64,000 bases of DNA, from the NCBI RefSeq assembly GCF_030691015.1, contig NZ_JAUYFF010000005.1, positions 1 to 64,000 of the forward strand, written 5' to 3'. Each line of letters opens with the position of its first letter. Position 1 is the stretch's first letter. Below, piece by piece: positions 33,023-41,702 of the stretch. The notes under the pieces are model-generated. The model ran no database searches. It was given only the letters and a program-made list of their open reading frames with translations, and had not been told where the DNA came from. This DNA comes from Sulfuricurvum sp. (GTDB lineage: Bacteria > Campylobacterota > Campylobacteria > Campylobacterales > Sulfurimonadaceae). A program made the position numbers and the translations under genes.

Positions 33023-33569
33023 CGTCGCATTAATCGGGTCAGGAAACGCATTTTTTATGGACGAGGGGGTCGGGCTTTACGCAGGGAAATATCTCAAAGA
33101 AAATTTTACGTATGAACCCGCATTGGATATTATTGACGGTGGGACGCTTGGGTTTGGATTGATGCCGTTGCTCCAAGAGTATGAAGTCGTCATTATCGCC
33201 AATACCAGCTCTGATGATTCACAGGCGGTAGGGACAGTTACGGTGTTGAGCGGTGAAGAGCTGATCGCCAACCAAGGGATCAAAAAAACAGCCAACGAGG
33301 TGGAAATTACGGAGATGCTCCAAATCTGCTCGATGGCAAATCATTGTGCGTCAACCACCATGATCAGTATTGTTCCCGAAGATATTATCAGTGTCTGTGT
33401 CGATGTGACACCTGCTTTGCGCGAACACTGGGAGAGATATATCGATGTGATAGTGGAAGAACTCACGAAATGCGGTATCACGGTTACGCAAAAAAGCGAT
33501 GTGATGAGTTTGGATGAGATACTCGAGCAGTTTGCCAATCCGAGTATCGAGCATGGTAAAGGGTTTTAA
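33012..33569 (+). CDS. hydrogenase maturation protease-like protein, altered active site
   Basis: HybD/HydD-like protein of 185 residues. The fold motifs IGSGNAFFMDEGVGLYA and DGGTLGFGLMPLL are clear. Of the three nickel-binding residues known from E. coli HybD (Glu16, Asp62, His93), only the first is conserved: the Asp is Asn in VVIIANTSSDD and the His is Asn in TANEVEI. It may be inactive as a protease or act as a chaperone or partner of the next protein. The ATG at 33012 has AAAGGAAAAG upstream. The next gene begins on its last base. Confidence 0.8.
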   Translation: MNANVALIGSGNAFFMDEGVGLYAGKYLKENFTYEPALDIIDGGTLGFGLMPLLQEYEVVIIANTSSDDSQAVGTVTVLSGEELIANQGIKKTANEVEITEMLQICSMANHCASTTMISIVPEDIISVCVDVTPALREHWERYIDVIVEELTKCGITVTQKSDVMSLDEILEQFANPSIEHGKGF

Positions 33570-34099
33570 TGTCGATTGTCGTATTGGGTGTCGGAAATGT
33601 GCTCGAAGAGGATGACGGCGTCGGTATTTACGCATGCGCCTATCTCAATGCCAATTATACATTCTGCCCTGAAATCGAAATCATTAACGGCGGGGTAGAG
33701 GGGATTAATCTGCTCAACCTCTTTTTGGAGAACGACCGTATTATCATCCTCGATACGATCAATCTCGACGATGAGGCGGGGAGTATCTACAATATCCCTT
33801 CCTTTGAGCTGAGCGGTTACGGGCTTAACAGCGGCGGTGCGCATGAGGTCGGAGTGATGCAGTGTCTGGATATGATTGAATTGATGGGACATCCGCTCCC
33901 AGAATCGAACGTTATCGGAATTATCCCCAAAAGTATTACGTTTGAGATGGGGTTGAGCGATAAGCTGAGTGAACAGTTTAGTACCTATATAAATACAGTT
34001 ATTAACTATCTTAAAACCATAGAGATCGATGTGACACCGAATGAGACACATACGAGTTTAAACGAGATTATCGAAGCGTTTAAATACCCAACCCGCTAG
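33569..34099 (+). CDS. hydrogenase maturation endopeptidase
   Basis: HybD/HydD-family protease of 176 residues that removes the C-terminal tail of large subunits after nickel insertion. Motifs are intact: LGVGNVLEEDDGVGIYA (acidic ligand), IIILDTINL (Asp) and GGAHEVGVM (His). It lies directly after a homologue with a changed active site, so this copy is the better candidate to process HydB and perhaps the large subunit at 18137-19831. Its 3' end overlaps the convergent gene by 20 nt. Confidence 0.88.
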   Translation: MSIVVLGVGNVLEEDDGVGIYACAYLNANYTFCPEIEIINGGVEGINLLNLFLENDRIIILDTINLDDEAGSIYNIPSFELSGYGLNSGGAHEVGVMQCLDMIELMGHPLPESNVIGIIPKSITFEMGLSDKLSEQFSTYINTVINYLKTIEIDVTPNETHTSLNEIIEAFKYPTR

Positions 34100-34772
34100 G
34101 GCGAAAATAGAGTTTTTCGAGGATATCAGCTCGTTGCTGCTGCGGGGTATTGAACTTAAACTCCGCCTCTTTGAGATAGTAGGGGAAAAACTCATTACTT
34201 ACCCCTTTAAAAGGTGTAATAAACTGTTCAAAATAGTGCCAAAACCTTGTTATGACATTATCGTGTTCGGATATTTTAATGATTTTACTGGTTCGCATGA
34301 ATTTTGAAAACTCTTTGGTGTAAACCTCTTCGAGATTATCTTCTAAGAACTGTTGTTTGAACACTCCGAGTGAGGGCATGAGGAGAGTGTAAATAGAGTT
34401 TCCGTATCCGAATGTCAAAAAGTTATGGGAGTCGAAGATAGCCGCTTTGTTGTGCCGTTTTGATTTTTCGAGGTAGAGGTACTCTTCATATTGAGACTCT
34501 TGCGTGCGAAAGGTTTCATATTGAGCTTCACAATATTCAGCCGCTAAATGGCGGAATTTTTGATAGTACTTGAGTGTTGTTACATAACTGAGATTGAGAG
34601 TTTTAGAGGTAGCGAGGGCATTTTCATCACAGCAGAAGAGTTGAATCAAGGATTTGATTTGATCAACGCGCATCGGGCTGTATTTTTTTTTACAGACAGA
34701 GCACTTGACCATCCCGTCACTTAGCTGATAGAGGGGATGATGACAGTAAATACAAGGAATAGAATTTTTCAT
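34080..34772 (-). CDS. zinc-ribbon/HTH transposase-like protein (IS1595-like)
   Basis: Protein of 230 residues. N-terminal zinc ribbon CIYCHHP...CSVCKKKYS, then a helix-turn-helix (DENALATSKTLNLSYVTTLKYYQKF), then a region like the end of IS1595-type transposases (NVITRFWHYFEQF, then YYLKEAEFKFN). No terminal inverted repeats or target duplication are evident around it, so it is either an old relic or a recruited DNA-binding protein. The Met at 34772 begins the zinc ribbon; an upstream start at 34886 would add 38 unrelated residues. It is convergent with the protease gene. Confidence 0.6.
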   Translation of the reverse strand: MKNSIPCIYCHHPLYQLSDGMVKCSVCKKKYSPMRVDQIKSLIQLFCCDENALATSKTLNLSYVTTLKYYQKFRHLAAEYCEAQYETFRTQESQYEEYLYLEKSKRHNKAAIFDSHNFLTFGYGNSIYTLLMPSLGVFKQQFLEDNLEEVYTKEFSKFMRTSKIIKISEHDNVITRFWHYFEQFITPFKGVSNEFFPYYLKEAEFKFNTPQQQRADILEKLYFRPSGLGI

Positions 34773-34856
34773 AAAGAATAGTGTAGCGTAACATCGGTTA
34801 AGTTCTAAAAATATATAAGAAACGAGAAGATTTAGGTTCTTTTTACGGAAAGTATC

Positions 34857-34862
34857 TATAAT
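34857..34862 (+). promoter_or_regulatory. candidate -10 box of the nickel transporter/hyp operon
   Basis: TATAAT, 38 nt before the ATG at 34901. The predicted start of transcription is near 34870, just before the palindrome at 34872-34885. Confidence 0.5.
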
Positions 34863-34871
34863 TATTACTTC

Positions 34872-34885
34872 TGAATGATGATTCA
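34872..34885 (+). promoter_or_regulatory. candidate operator of the nickel transporter/hyp operon
   Basis: TGAATGATGATTCA followed by TAAAA, nearly the same as the hydA site (12 of 14 bases plus the TAAAA tail). It lies between the -10 box and the ribosome binding site, so a bound repressor could block initiation. Confidence 0.6.
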
Positions 34886-34900
34886 TAAAAGGGAATAAAC

Positions 34901-35542
34901 ATGGAAATCGGATTGATGATTATTTTTTGGTACGGAATATTACACGCTTTCGGACCTGACCATTTAACAGCCATAGCTGATTTTTCGATCGGAAAAGAGG
35001 CAAAAAAAACATTTATGATTGTGAGCGCCTTTGCGGTGGGACATGGACTGATGCTTTTTATGTTTGCCAAGCTGCTTCAATATTTTTCTATACCTGAGGG
35101 CGTGATGGCGTATGGAGATGTCATCGCTTCCAGTGTGATAGTATTTATAGGACTCTATCTTCTGTATATGGTCTACCGAAACAAAATCCATTTGCATTCA
35201 CATGTACACAATCAAAAAAAGCACGTTCATATCTGGTTCGGCAATGAACATGAACACAAATCTTCCGGCGGTAGCGGATCAGCATTTAGTGTCGGTGTCT
35301 TGATGGGGATAGGCGGGGTGCGCGGAATGTTGGTAACGCTTGGAATGATGCAGGGGCAGAGTGTTGATGTGTCGATGATTCTTGCCTTCATTTTAGGTGT
35401 TATGGTCGTATTTTTGAGTTTTGGATGGGTCATAATGTGGATCAATAAAGATATACTCACCAATATCAAAAATGTACGTCGAGCCTTTGCTACGGTGGGA
35501 GTTATTTCTGTCCTCGTAGGCGGAAATATGCTTTTGGCATAA
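34901..35542 (+). CDS. nickel/cobalt transporter (NicO/HupE-like)
   Basis: Membrane protein of 213 residues with six hydrophobic segments. The metal signature HAFGPDHLTAI in the first segment and the AVGHGLMLF block resemble NiCoT/NicO permeases. A cytoplasmic or periplasmic His-rich loop (HLHSHVHNQKKHVHIWFGNEHEH) would bind metal. It stands first in the hypBCDE operon, so it most likely supplies nickel for hydrogenase maturation. Transcription starts over a palindrome shared with hydA. Confidence 0.82.
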   Translation: MEIGLMIIFWYGILHAFGPDHLTAIADFSIGKEAKKTFMIVSAFAVGHGLMLFMFAKLLQYFSIPEGVMAYGDVIASSVIVFIGLYLLYMVYRNKIHLHSHVHNQKKHVHIWFGNEHEHKSSGGSGSAFSVGVLMGIGGVRGMLVTLGMMQGQSVDVSMILAFILGVMVVFLSFGWVIMWINKDILTNIKNVRRAFATVGVISVLVGGNMLLA

Positions 35543-35576
35543 TATATAGAAAATTTAAATAATAAGGAATTTTAAA

Positions 35577-36377
35577 ATGTGTAAAGATTGCGGATGTTCC
35601 ATTACGGATCACGATCATCACCACGACCACGACACGCATCATCATGATCACGGAGATCATGACCATCACTCCCATACGCATCATGCGGCGCATGAAACAC
35701 TGCATCATAATCCGCAGTTGAACGATTCTAAAACGATTGCGGTCATCAAAAAGATTTTGGATAAAAACGATCAGGAAGCGCACCATAACCGCGAACATTT
35801 TAATGAGCACGGGGTATTAGCGATAAACCTTATGAGCTCACCGGGAAGCGGAAAAACAACCCTTTTGGAGAAAATGGCAGATTTGGCTCCGTTTAAATAC
35901 GGGGTGATTGAGGGGGATTTGGAAACCTCACGCGATGCCGATCGCCTTATCGCCAAAGGGATCAGTGCGGTACAGATTCAGACGGGAAGCGCGTGTCATC
36001 TGGACGCGTTTATGGTTCATAAAGGATTGCATGATCTGCCGTTGGCTCCTTTGGATGTCTGTTTTATCGAAAATGTCGGAAATCTCGTCTGTCCGGCGAG
36101 CTACGATGTGGGATCACATTTGAATATCGTCCTCGTCTCTATCCCGGAGGGGGAAGATAAGATCGCTAAATATCCGGTGATGTTCCGTTGTGCTGATCTG
36201 ATTCTTATCACAAAAACCGATCTCCTCCCTTACTTTCAATACGATATCGAACGTGAAAAAGCCGAAGCGCGAAAGATCAAACCGAACGTCGATATTTTGG
36301 AAGTGAACATCAATGATGAAGCGTCGATCAAAAGAGTGATCGAGTGGATTGAATTTAAACGAAAGATGAGAGCCTAA
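35577..36377 (+). CDS. hypB: hydrogenase nickel incorporation GTPase HypB
   Basis: GTPase of 266 residues that hands nickel to the large subunit together with HypA. The first 60 residues hold the CxxCGC nickel site (MCKDCGCS) and a very His-rich stretch (DHDHHHDHDTHHHDHGDHDHH type) for nickel storage. Then come the P-loop SSPGSGKTTLLEK, ETSRDADR, and the NKxD-like TKTDLLP. It is behind the nickel transporter and 3 nt before hypC. Confidence 0.96.
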   Translation: MCKDCGCSITDHDHHHDHDTHHHDHGDHDHHSHTHHAAHETLHHNPQLNDSKTIAVIKKILDKNDQEAHHNREHFNEHGVLAINLMSSPGSGKTTLLEKMADLAPFKYGVIEGDLETSRDADRLIAKGISAVQIQTGSACHLDAFMVHKGLHDLPLAPLDVCFIENVGNLVCPASYDVGSHLNIVLVSIPEGEDKIAKYPVMFRCADLILITKTDLLPYFQYDIEREKAEARKIKPNVDILEVNINDEASIKRVIEWIEFKRKMRA

Positions 36378-36380
36378 TTT

Positions 36381-36674
36381 ATGTGTTTATCGATTCCCTC
36401 AAAAGTGGTCAGCATTGACACGGAACAAAATATTGCAACGGTTGATACGATGGGAATCCAACGTACTGCCGGCCTCGATCTAATGGAAGAGGGGACAGTT
36501 GCAATCGGCGATTATGTACTGCTACATATCGGATTTATCATGAACAAAATCGATGAGGAAGATGCACTTGAATCGCTTCGGGTCTATCAGGAAATATTGG
36601 AAAAACTCGATGAAGAAGATCGCCGTCAAATGGTACTCGATGATGACAATTGTCCCGTGCGTGAAGCGCCATGA
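36381..36674 (+). CDS. hypC: hydrogenase maturation chaperone HypC
   Basis: Protein of 97 residues starting MCLSIPSKV with the essential Cys2. With HypD it carries the Fe(CN)2CO group to the apo large subunit. The C-terminal DEEDALESLRVYQEIL helix is normal. It overlaps hypD by 4 nt. Confidence 0.96.
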   Translation: MCLSIPSKVVSIDTEQNIATVDTMGIQRTAGLDLMEEGTVAIGDYVLLHIGFIMNKIDEEDALESLRVYQEILEKLDEEDRRQMVLDDDNCPVREAP

Positions 36675-37816
36675 GTTCTTTGGAACTAAAAGATCTTTAT
36701 GACGGATTTCGCAATCCCGAGGTAATTAAAAGCTTTCAAAAACTGATCGCTGCAGAGGCTGAAAAGCTTGGCAGGACGGTGAATATCATGGAAGTGTGCG
36801 GCGGACATACCCATACGATCATGAAATACGGTTTGACTCAGCTGTTACCCGAGAATATTAACTTTATTCACGGACCGGGATGTCCGGTGTGTATCATGCC
36901 CAAAGAGCGGATCGATCACGCCTATACCCTTGCCATGCAAGAGGATGTGATTTTGCTCACCCTCGGCGATATGATTAAAGTTCCGGGAAGTCACGGATCG
37001 CTCCAAGATGCCCGTGCCAAGGGTGCGGATGTCCGTTACGTCTATTCGCCGATGGATGCGCTCAAAGTCGCCGAAGAGAACCCGACAAAAAAGATCATTT
37101 TCTTTGCAATCGGTTTTGAGACGACCACCCCGATGAGTGCCGCATTGCTCGATGTGGTTATCAAACGCGATATCAAAAACATCTTTTTTCATATCAACCA
37201 CGTCACCGTACCCGAAGTGATGAAAGAGCTGATTGACAGCCGTGATGAACACGTCAACAGTTACGATCACCGTATCGATGCGTTTATCGGACCCTCGCAT
37301 GTCAGTGTTATCAGCGGATCGAAGATTTATGCGGTTTTCCCCGAACATTACCGTATTCCTGTCGTTGTTGCGGGATTTGAGCCGGTCGATGTGATGGAAG
37401 CGATTTATATGATGATCAAGCAGTTTAACGAGGGACGCAGTGATTTAGAAATCCAGTACAAACGGCTTGTCTCCCAAGAGGGGAACCTCAAAGCCCAAGC
37501 ATTGATCGAGAAGTATTTTGAGAAAGTGGATCTGTTCAAATGGCGGGGGATGGGAAATGTCCCCAACAGCGGTTTGAAACTGCGTGATGCATTTGCGCCG
37601 TACGATGCCGAAGTACTTTACAAAGAGGTTCTTCCCTACGATGAGATCGACGATCACAAACTCTGTATCTGCGGCGATATTTTGCGCGGATTCGCAAAAC
37701 CGCAACAGTGTAGTGTGTTTGGAACGGCATGTAAGCCGAGCTCTCCGTTGGGGAGTTGTATGGTGAGTTCAGAGGGGGCGTGCGCCGCATATTATAAATA
37801 CGGGAATCTATTATGA
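36671..37816 (+). CDS. hypD: hydrogenase maturation protein HypD
   Basis: Iron-sulfur protein of 381 residues that assembles the Fe(CN)2CO unit. Signatures: MEVCGGHTHTIMKYG, GPGCPVCIMP, and the C-terminal 4Fe-4S cysteines in CICGDILRG, QCSVFGTAC and CMVSSEGAC. It overlaps hypC and hypE by 4 nt each, so the three are translated as a coupled block. Confidence 0.96.
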   Translation: MSSLELKDLYDGFRNPEVIKSFQKLIAAEAEKLGRTVNIMEVCGGHTHTIMKYGLTQLLPENINFIHGPGCPVCIMPKERIDHAYTLAMQEDVILLTLGDMIKVPGSHGSLQDARAKGADVRYVYSPMDALKVAEENPTKKIIFFAIGFETTTPMSAALLDVVIKRDIKNIFFHINHVTVPEVMKELIDSRDEHVNSYDHRIDAFIGPSHVSVISGSKIYAVFPEHYRIPVVVAGFEPVDVMEAIYMMIKQFNEGRSDLEIQYKRLVSQEGNLKAQALIEKYFEKVDLFKWRGMGNVPNSGLKLRDAFAPYDAEVLYKEVLPYDEIDDHKLCICGDILRGFAKPQQCSVFGTACKPSSPLGSCMVSSEGACAAYYKYGNLL

Positions 37817-38811
37817 CAAAAAATATTGTACTTGCCCAAGGCAACGGCGGGGAAGAAAACGCTGAACTGATCTCAAAAATATTTTACAAACATTTTAAAA
37901 ATGAAATTTTAGAAAAAAGCGAAGATGCGGCGATCATCGACGGGGGGCGTTTAGCCTTTACGACTGACAGTTTTACCGTCAGTCCTATCTTTTTTGATGG
38001 CGGGGATATTGGGAAACTCAGTATTTGCGGTACGTGTAACGATCTTGCAATGATGGGGGCAAAGCCGACCTATATGACGTGTGCGGTCATCGTCGAAGAG
38101 GGATTTTCGGTCGAAGAGTTGGAAAAGATTGTCCGCTCGATGAAAAAAGAGCTTGAGATTAACGGTGCCGTGATCGTCTGCGGTGATACCAAAGTGGTTC
38201 CGCGTGGAAGTGTTGATAAAATTTTTATCAATACGACGGGTGTTGGTGTCGTTCAAAAGAGCGGGATATCTTCGAACAGCGTGAGTGAAGAGGATGTGAT
38301 CATCGTCTCCAACGAGATCGGCAAACACGGTGCAACCATTTTTGCCAACCGAGAGGGGATGGAGTTCAGCAGTAACCTCCAAAGCGATTGTACGTCGTTG
38401 TGGCCGTTGGTCGAAAAACTTCTTTCTGAGGGGATTGCGATAACCGCGATGCGGGATGCGACGCGCGGCGGTGTTGCGGCGGTGCTAAACGAATGGGCGA
38501 AACAGTCCAAAGTGTGTATCGAAGTAAATGAAGAGACCATTCCTGTGAGCGACGAGGTACGAGGAATCTGTGAGATATTGGGATTCGAGGCGTACAATCT
38601 GGCGAATGAGGGGACGTTTGTCCTCGCGATCAAACGCTCCGATGCCCAGCGTGCGGTGGAGGTGTTAAAAACATTCGAAGAGGGTTCAAAGGCGAGCATC
38701 ATCGCCTCGGTAACCCATCAGCATGACGGACGGGTTCTCCTTCTCAGTCCGTGGGGATCGAAACGGTTTATGGATTTACCTACGGGTGAGTTATTGCCTC
38801 GAATCTGCTAA
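37813..38811 (+). CDS. hypE: hydrogenase maturation protein HypE
   Basis: ATP-dependent dehydratase of 332 residues that turns the carbamoyl group on its C-terminal Cys into thiocyanate, the cyanide donor. It has the PurM-like pattern AQGNGGEEN, ATRGGVAAVLNEW, and ends in PRIC, the essential terminal Cys. It overlaps hypD by 4 nt. Confidence 0.96.
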   Translation: MTKNIVLAQGNGGEENAELISKIFYKHFKNEILEKSEDAAIIDGGRLAFTTDSFTVSPIFFDGGDIGKLSICGTCNDLAMMGAKPTYMTCAVIVEEGFSVEELEKIVRSMKKELEINGAVIVCGDTKVVPRGSVDKIFINTTGVGVVQKSGISSNSVSEEDVIIVSNEIGKHGATIFANREGMEFSSNLQSDCTSLWPLVEKLLSEGIAITAMRDATRGGVAAVLNEWAKQSKVCIEVNEETIPVSDEVRGICEILGFEAYNLANEGTFVLAIKRSDAQRAVEVLKTFEEGSKASIIASVTHQHDGRVLLLSPWGSKRFMDLPTGELLPRIC

Positions 38812-38823
38812 ACGGGATAAACA

Positions 38824-40503
38824 TTGCGTATTTTGTTGGTGGTCAGCGCATTTAATTCTTTATCTCAACGGGTGTTTTGCCATCTCAGAGATCGGGGTGA
38901 ACAGGTCGGAATCGCTTTTGCGATCACCGAAGAACAGCTCATCACCGAAACGGAAGCGTTTTTCCCCGATATTATCATCGCCCCGTTTTTAAAGAAGAGA
39001 ATCCCTGAAAGTATCTGGAGTACGATACCGACGTTTATCGTCCATCCGGGGATTGCCGGAGATCGCGGTGCTCATGCACTCGATTGGGCTATCTTGAACC
39101 AATCCTCTGAGTGGGGAGTGTGTATACTGCGTGCCAACGGTGAGTACGATGCGGGGGATATTTACGCGCACGGGACATTCGCTATGCCGCAGAGAAGCAA
39201 AGCATCCCTTTACCGCAATGAAACGACCAGTCTCTCAATACGATTGGCGGATGAGTTGTTGAGGGTAGTCAATGATTCGACGTTTATTCCGATAGCTCAA
39301 GATACGGAGAGCTTGAGCGGTTCGGCGCACAGAGCGATGACGCAGAGCGATCGTCGGATCGATTGGGAAAACGACTCCACCGAGAGTATTCTTACTAAAA
39401 TCCGATCCGCCGATAGCCATCCGGGGGTTCTGGATACAATCTTAGGGTTGGAATGTACCCTCTACGGTGCTCATCGTGAGGGGAAACTGCGCGGTGGAAT
39501 CAAAGAAATTCTGGCGAAGCGTGAGGGGGCGATTTGTCTGGGGACGAAAGACGGAGCGATTTGGATTACCCACCTCAAAGAGCGTCATCTCCCCAGTATC
39601 AAACTCCCCGCAACCTATGTCCTCAAAGATCGGCTCAAAGGGGTGATGGAAGATCGATTGCCGCTATTTGTTCATCCGACGGTGGAGACGTTCAAAGAGA
39701 TTACCTATATTGAGCGTGATGAGATAGGGTATCTTGGATTTGATTTTCATAACGGTGCGATGGGTGCCCATCAGTGTGTCCGATTGAAATACGCGTTTGA
39801 TCATCTGAAACAATCGGGGATTAAAGTCCTTGTGTTGATGGGGGGAGAAGAATTTTTTTCCAACGGTATCCATCTGAACATCATGGAAGATTCGAAAAAA
39901 TCGGATGAAGACGGATGGTCGAATATCCATTCGATGAACGAAGTAGTCAAATCGATTTTACTGTGCGATGAGGTGCTTACTGTGAGTGCCCTGCGACGTA
40001 ATGCTGGGGCAGGTGGAGTCTTTTTGGCTCTTGCTGCCGATTTGGTTGTTGCGCGCGAGGGGGTTGTTCTAAACCCCCATTATCAAACGCTTGGGCTTCA
40101 CGGGAGCGAGTATTGGACCTATACTCTGCCACGCCGCGTCGGAGAAGAAAAAGCGTACGCGTTGACAAGCCGCTGTCTGCCGATCAGTGCTGCGTATGCG
40201 CAGGCTATCGGTTTGGTCGATACGGTTTTATCGGAAGATGATGAGACCTATAGAGAAGAGTTACATCGTTATTGTTTCTCTTTGTGTGAGGATGACGAGC
40301 GCTATGATGAGCTTTTGGATGCCAAACGTCAAAAAATCAATCACACCGCTTTTGCAGAGGAGATTCAGCGTCATCGTGAGGCAGAACTCGAACAGATGTA
40401 TCCGAGCTTTTACGATCCTCTCAGCGAATTTAACCGTCTTCGCAAAGATTTTGTCTATAAACTGTGTCCGATACAGACCCCAAATTATTTAAAAGGATTG
40501 TAA
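38824..40503 (+). CDS. hypX: HypX/HoxX, CO-ligand synthesis protein
   Basis: Two-part enzyme of 559 residues. The N-terminal half is like methionyl-tRNA formyltransferase (FIVHPGIAGDRGAHALDWAI, with the tetrahydrofolate-site HPG). The C-terminal half is like enoyl-CoA hydratase (LVLMGGEEFFSNGIHLN, RRNAGAGGVFLALAADLVVA). In Aquifex and Ralstonia homologues it converts a formyl group through formyl-CoA to the CO ligand of the NiFe site, allowing hydrogenase assembly in oxygen. The TTG at 38824 is the probable start, 12 nt after hypE. It precedes hypA. Confidence 0.9.
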   Translation: MRILLVVSAFNSLSQRVFCHLRDRGEQVGIAFAITEEQLITETEAFFPDIIIAPFLKKRIPESIWSTIPTFIVHPGIAGDRGAHALDWAILNQSSEWGVCILRANGEYDAGDIYAHGTFAMPQRSKASLYRNETTSLSIRLADELLRVVNDSTFIPIAQDTESLSGSAHRAMTQSDRRIDWENDSTESILTKIRSADSHPGVLDTILGLECTLYGAHREGKLRGGIKEILAKREGAICLGTKDGAIWITHLKERHLPSIKLPATYVLKDRLKGVMEDRLPLFVHPTVETFKEITYIERDEIGYLGFDFHNGAMGAHQCVRLKYAFDHLKQSGIKVLVLMGGEEFFSNGIHLNIMEDSKKSDEDGWSNIHSMNEVVKSILLCDEVLTVSALRRNAGAGGVFLALAADLVVAREGVVLNPHYQTLGLHGSEYWTYTLPRRVGEEKAYALTSRCLPISAAYAQAIGLVDTVLSEDDETYREELHRYCFSLCEDDERYDELLDAKRQKINHTAFAEEIQRHREAELEQMYPSFYDPLSEFNRLRKDFVYKLCPIQTPNYLKGL

Positions 40504-40505
40504 AA

Positions 40506-40847
40506 ATGCATGAATACAGTATCGTTCAAGCGCTTTTGACACAATGTGAAGATATCGCACGTGAGAATGAAGCCGAATCGGTGAGTAAAATCGTCGTCAA
40601 AATTGGGAAGATGAGCGGCGTCGAGCCTCATCTGCTCGAAATTGCGTTTAATACGTTTAAAGAGAAGACGGTGTGCGACGGTGCTGATTTCGTGATGAAC
40701 GTTCAGCCGTTGGTGATCGAGTGCCGCCAATGCGCTACGGTAACCGAATTGAGTGAGATTTTTTACAAATGCCCTGCGTGTGAAAGTTTGGATGTCAAAG
40801 TAATTGACGGTGAAGATATGTTTTTAATGACTTTGGAAATGGAGTAG
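40506..40847 (+). CDS. hypA: hydrogenase nickel chaperone HypA
   Basis: Protein of 113 residues beginning MHEYSIVQALL with the nickel-binding His2. The zinc site has two CxxC pairs, CRQC and CPAC. It delivers nickel with HypB. The ATG at 40506 follows AAAGGA; earlier in-frame codons run into hypX and lack homology. The next gene starts 3 nt after it. Confidence 0.95.
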   Translation: MHEYSIVQALLTQCEDIARENEAESVSKIVVKIGKMSGVEPHLLEIAFNTFKEKTVCDGADFVMNVQPLVIECRQCATVTELSEIFYKCPACESLDVKVIDGEDMFLMTLEME

Positions 40848-40850
40848 AAG

Positions 40851-41600
40851 ATGCAAGAATATTGGGAATTATATATTAAAACGATCGATGGCCATCTTGC
40901 CTCGGTTTTGGTCAATGCGGGTATTTCGGTAGAACTGCCGAGTGAAGATAAATATTATGTCGGATTTATCAAACTAAAAATGAAAGCGCCCAATGATAAA
41001 GGGCTAATTAGCGAAGATGAAGAGGCACAGCTCTCTTTCATCGAAGATAAAATTGAGATGGAGTCTTTGCGATATCGTATCGGAAGTTATGTCGGTAAGA
41101 TCGTATCCAACGGCGAGATGACGTTTATTTATTATCTTAAACACAATTTTGAATGGCCCGATGCGGTCAAAGCGGCGATGAAAGAATTTTCGGATTATGA
41201 CTATGAGTACGGTTCCAAAATGGACAGTGACTGGGAAATTTATCATAAGCTCCTTTTCCCTACACCCATTGAATGGCAGATCATTCAAAATCATAAAGTG
41301 TGCGACCATCTAAAAACTCAGGGTGATTCGCTTCATTTGAACAGAGCTATTGAACATAAAGCCTATTTTGAAACGGGTGAGCAACGAGATGCTTTTATCA
41401 CCCAAATCGAATCTGAAGGGTTTAGTATGAAGCATTTAATCGATCCTACGGAAAAAACACCGATGATGGGGGTCAGTTTCTACCGTCAAGACAAACCGTT
41501 TTACTACGATATCGATAGTTTAACGCTCCATTTGATCGATCTTACCGTCCGATTTGACGGTGCTTATGACGGTTGGGAAACCAGTGTTGTAAAAATGTAA
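40851..41600 (+). CDS. DUF695/RraB-domain protein
   Basis: Protein of 249 residues. The N-terminal ~130 residues (EYWELYIKTIDGHLASVLVN, then TFIYYLKHNFEW) look like DUF695, and the C-terminal ~100 residues (RAIEHKAYFETGEQRDAFI, then VSFYRQDKPFYYDIDSLTLHL) look like RraB, a protein family that binds RNase E. This two-domain form occurs in many bacteria with no clear role. It starts 3 nt behind hypA and is probably part of the hyp transcript. No cofactor motif is visible. Confidence 0.68.
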   Translation: MQEYWELYIKTIDGHLASVLVNAGISVELPSEDKYYVGFIKLKMKAPNDKGLISEDEEAQLSFIEDKIEMESLRYRIGSYVGKIVSNGEMTFIYYLKHNFEWPDAVKAAMKEFSDYDYEYGSKMDSDWEIYHKLLFPTPIEWQIIQNHKVCDHLKTQGDSLHLNRAIEHKAYFETGEQRDAFITQIESEGFSMKHLIDPTEKTPMMGVSFYRQDKPFYYDIDSLTLHLIDLTVRFDGAYDGWETSVVKM

Positions 41601-41654
41601 TAGCGATTTGCTGAAAAGTCATTCACTTTTAAGAAAGTTTAATCTATTCACGGC

Positions 41655-41660
41655 GATAAT
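41655..41660 (+). promoter_or_regulatory. candidate -10 box for the Tat-type flavoprotein
   Basis: GATAAT 42 nt before the ATG at 41703. The -35 region is weak. Confidence 0.35.
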
Positions 41661-41702
41661 GTGGGTATTAACGTCTCACAAAAATATCAAAAGGAGCAGA
41701 GT

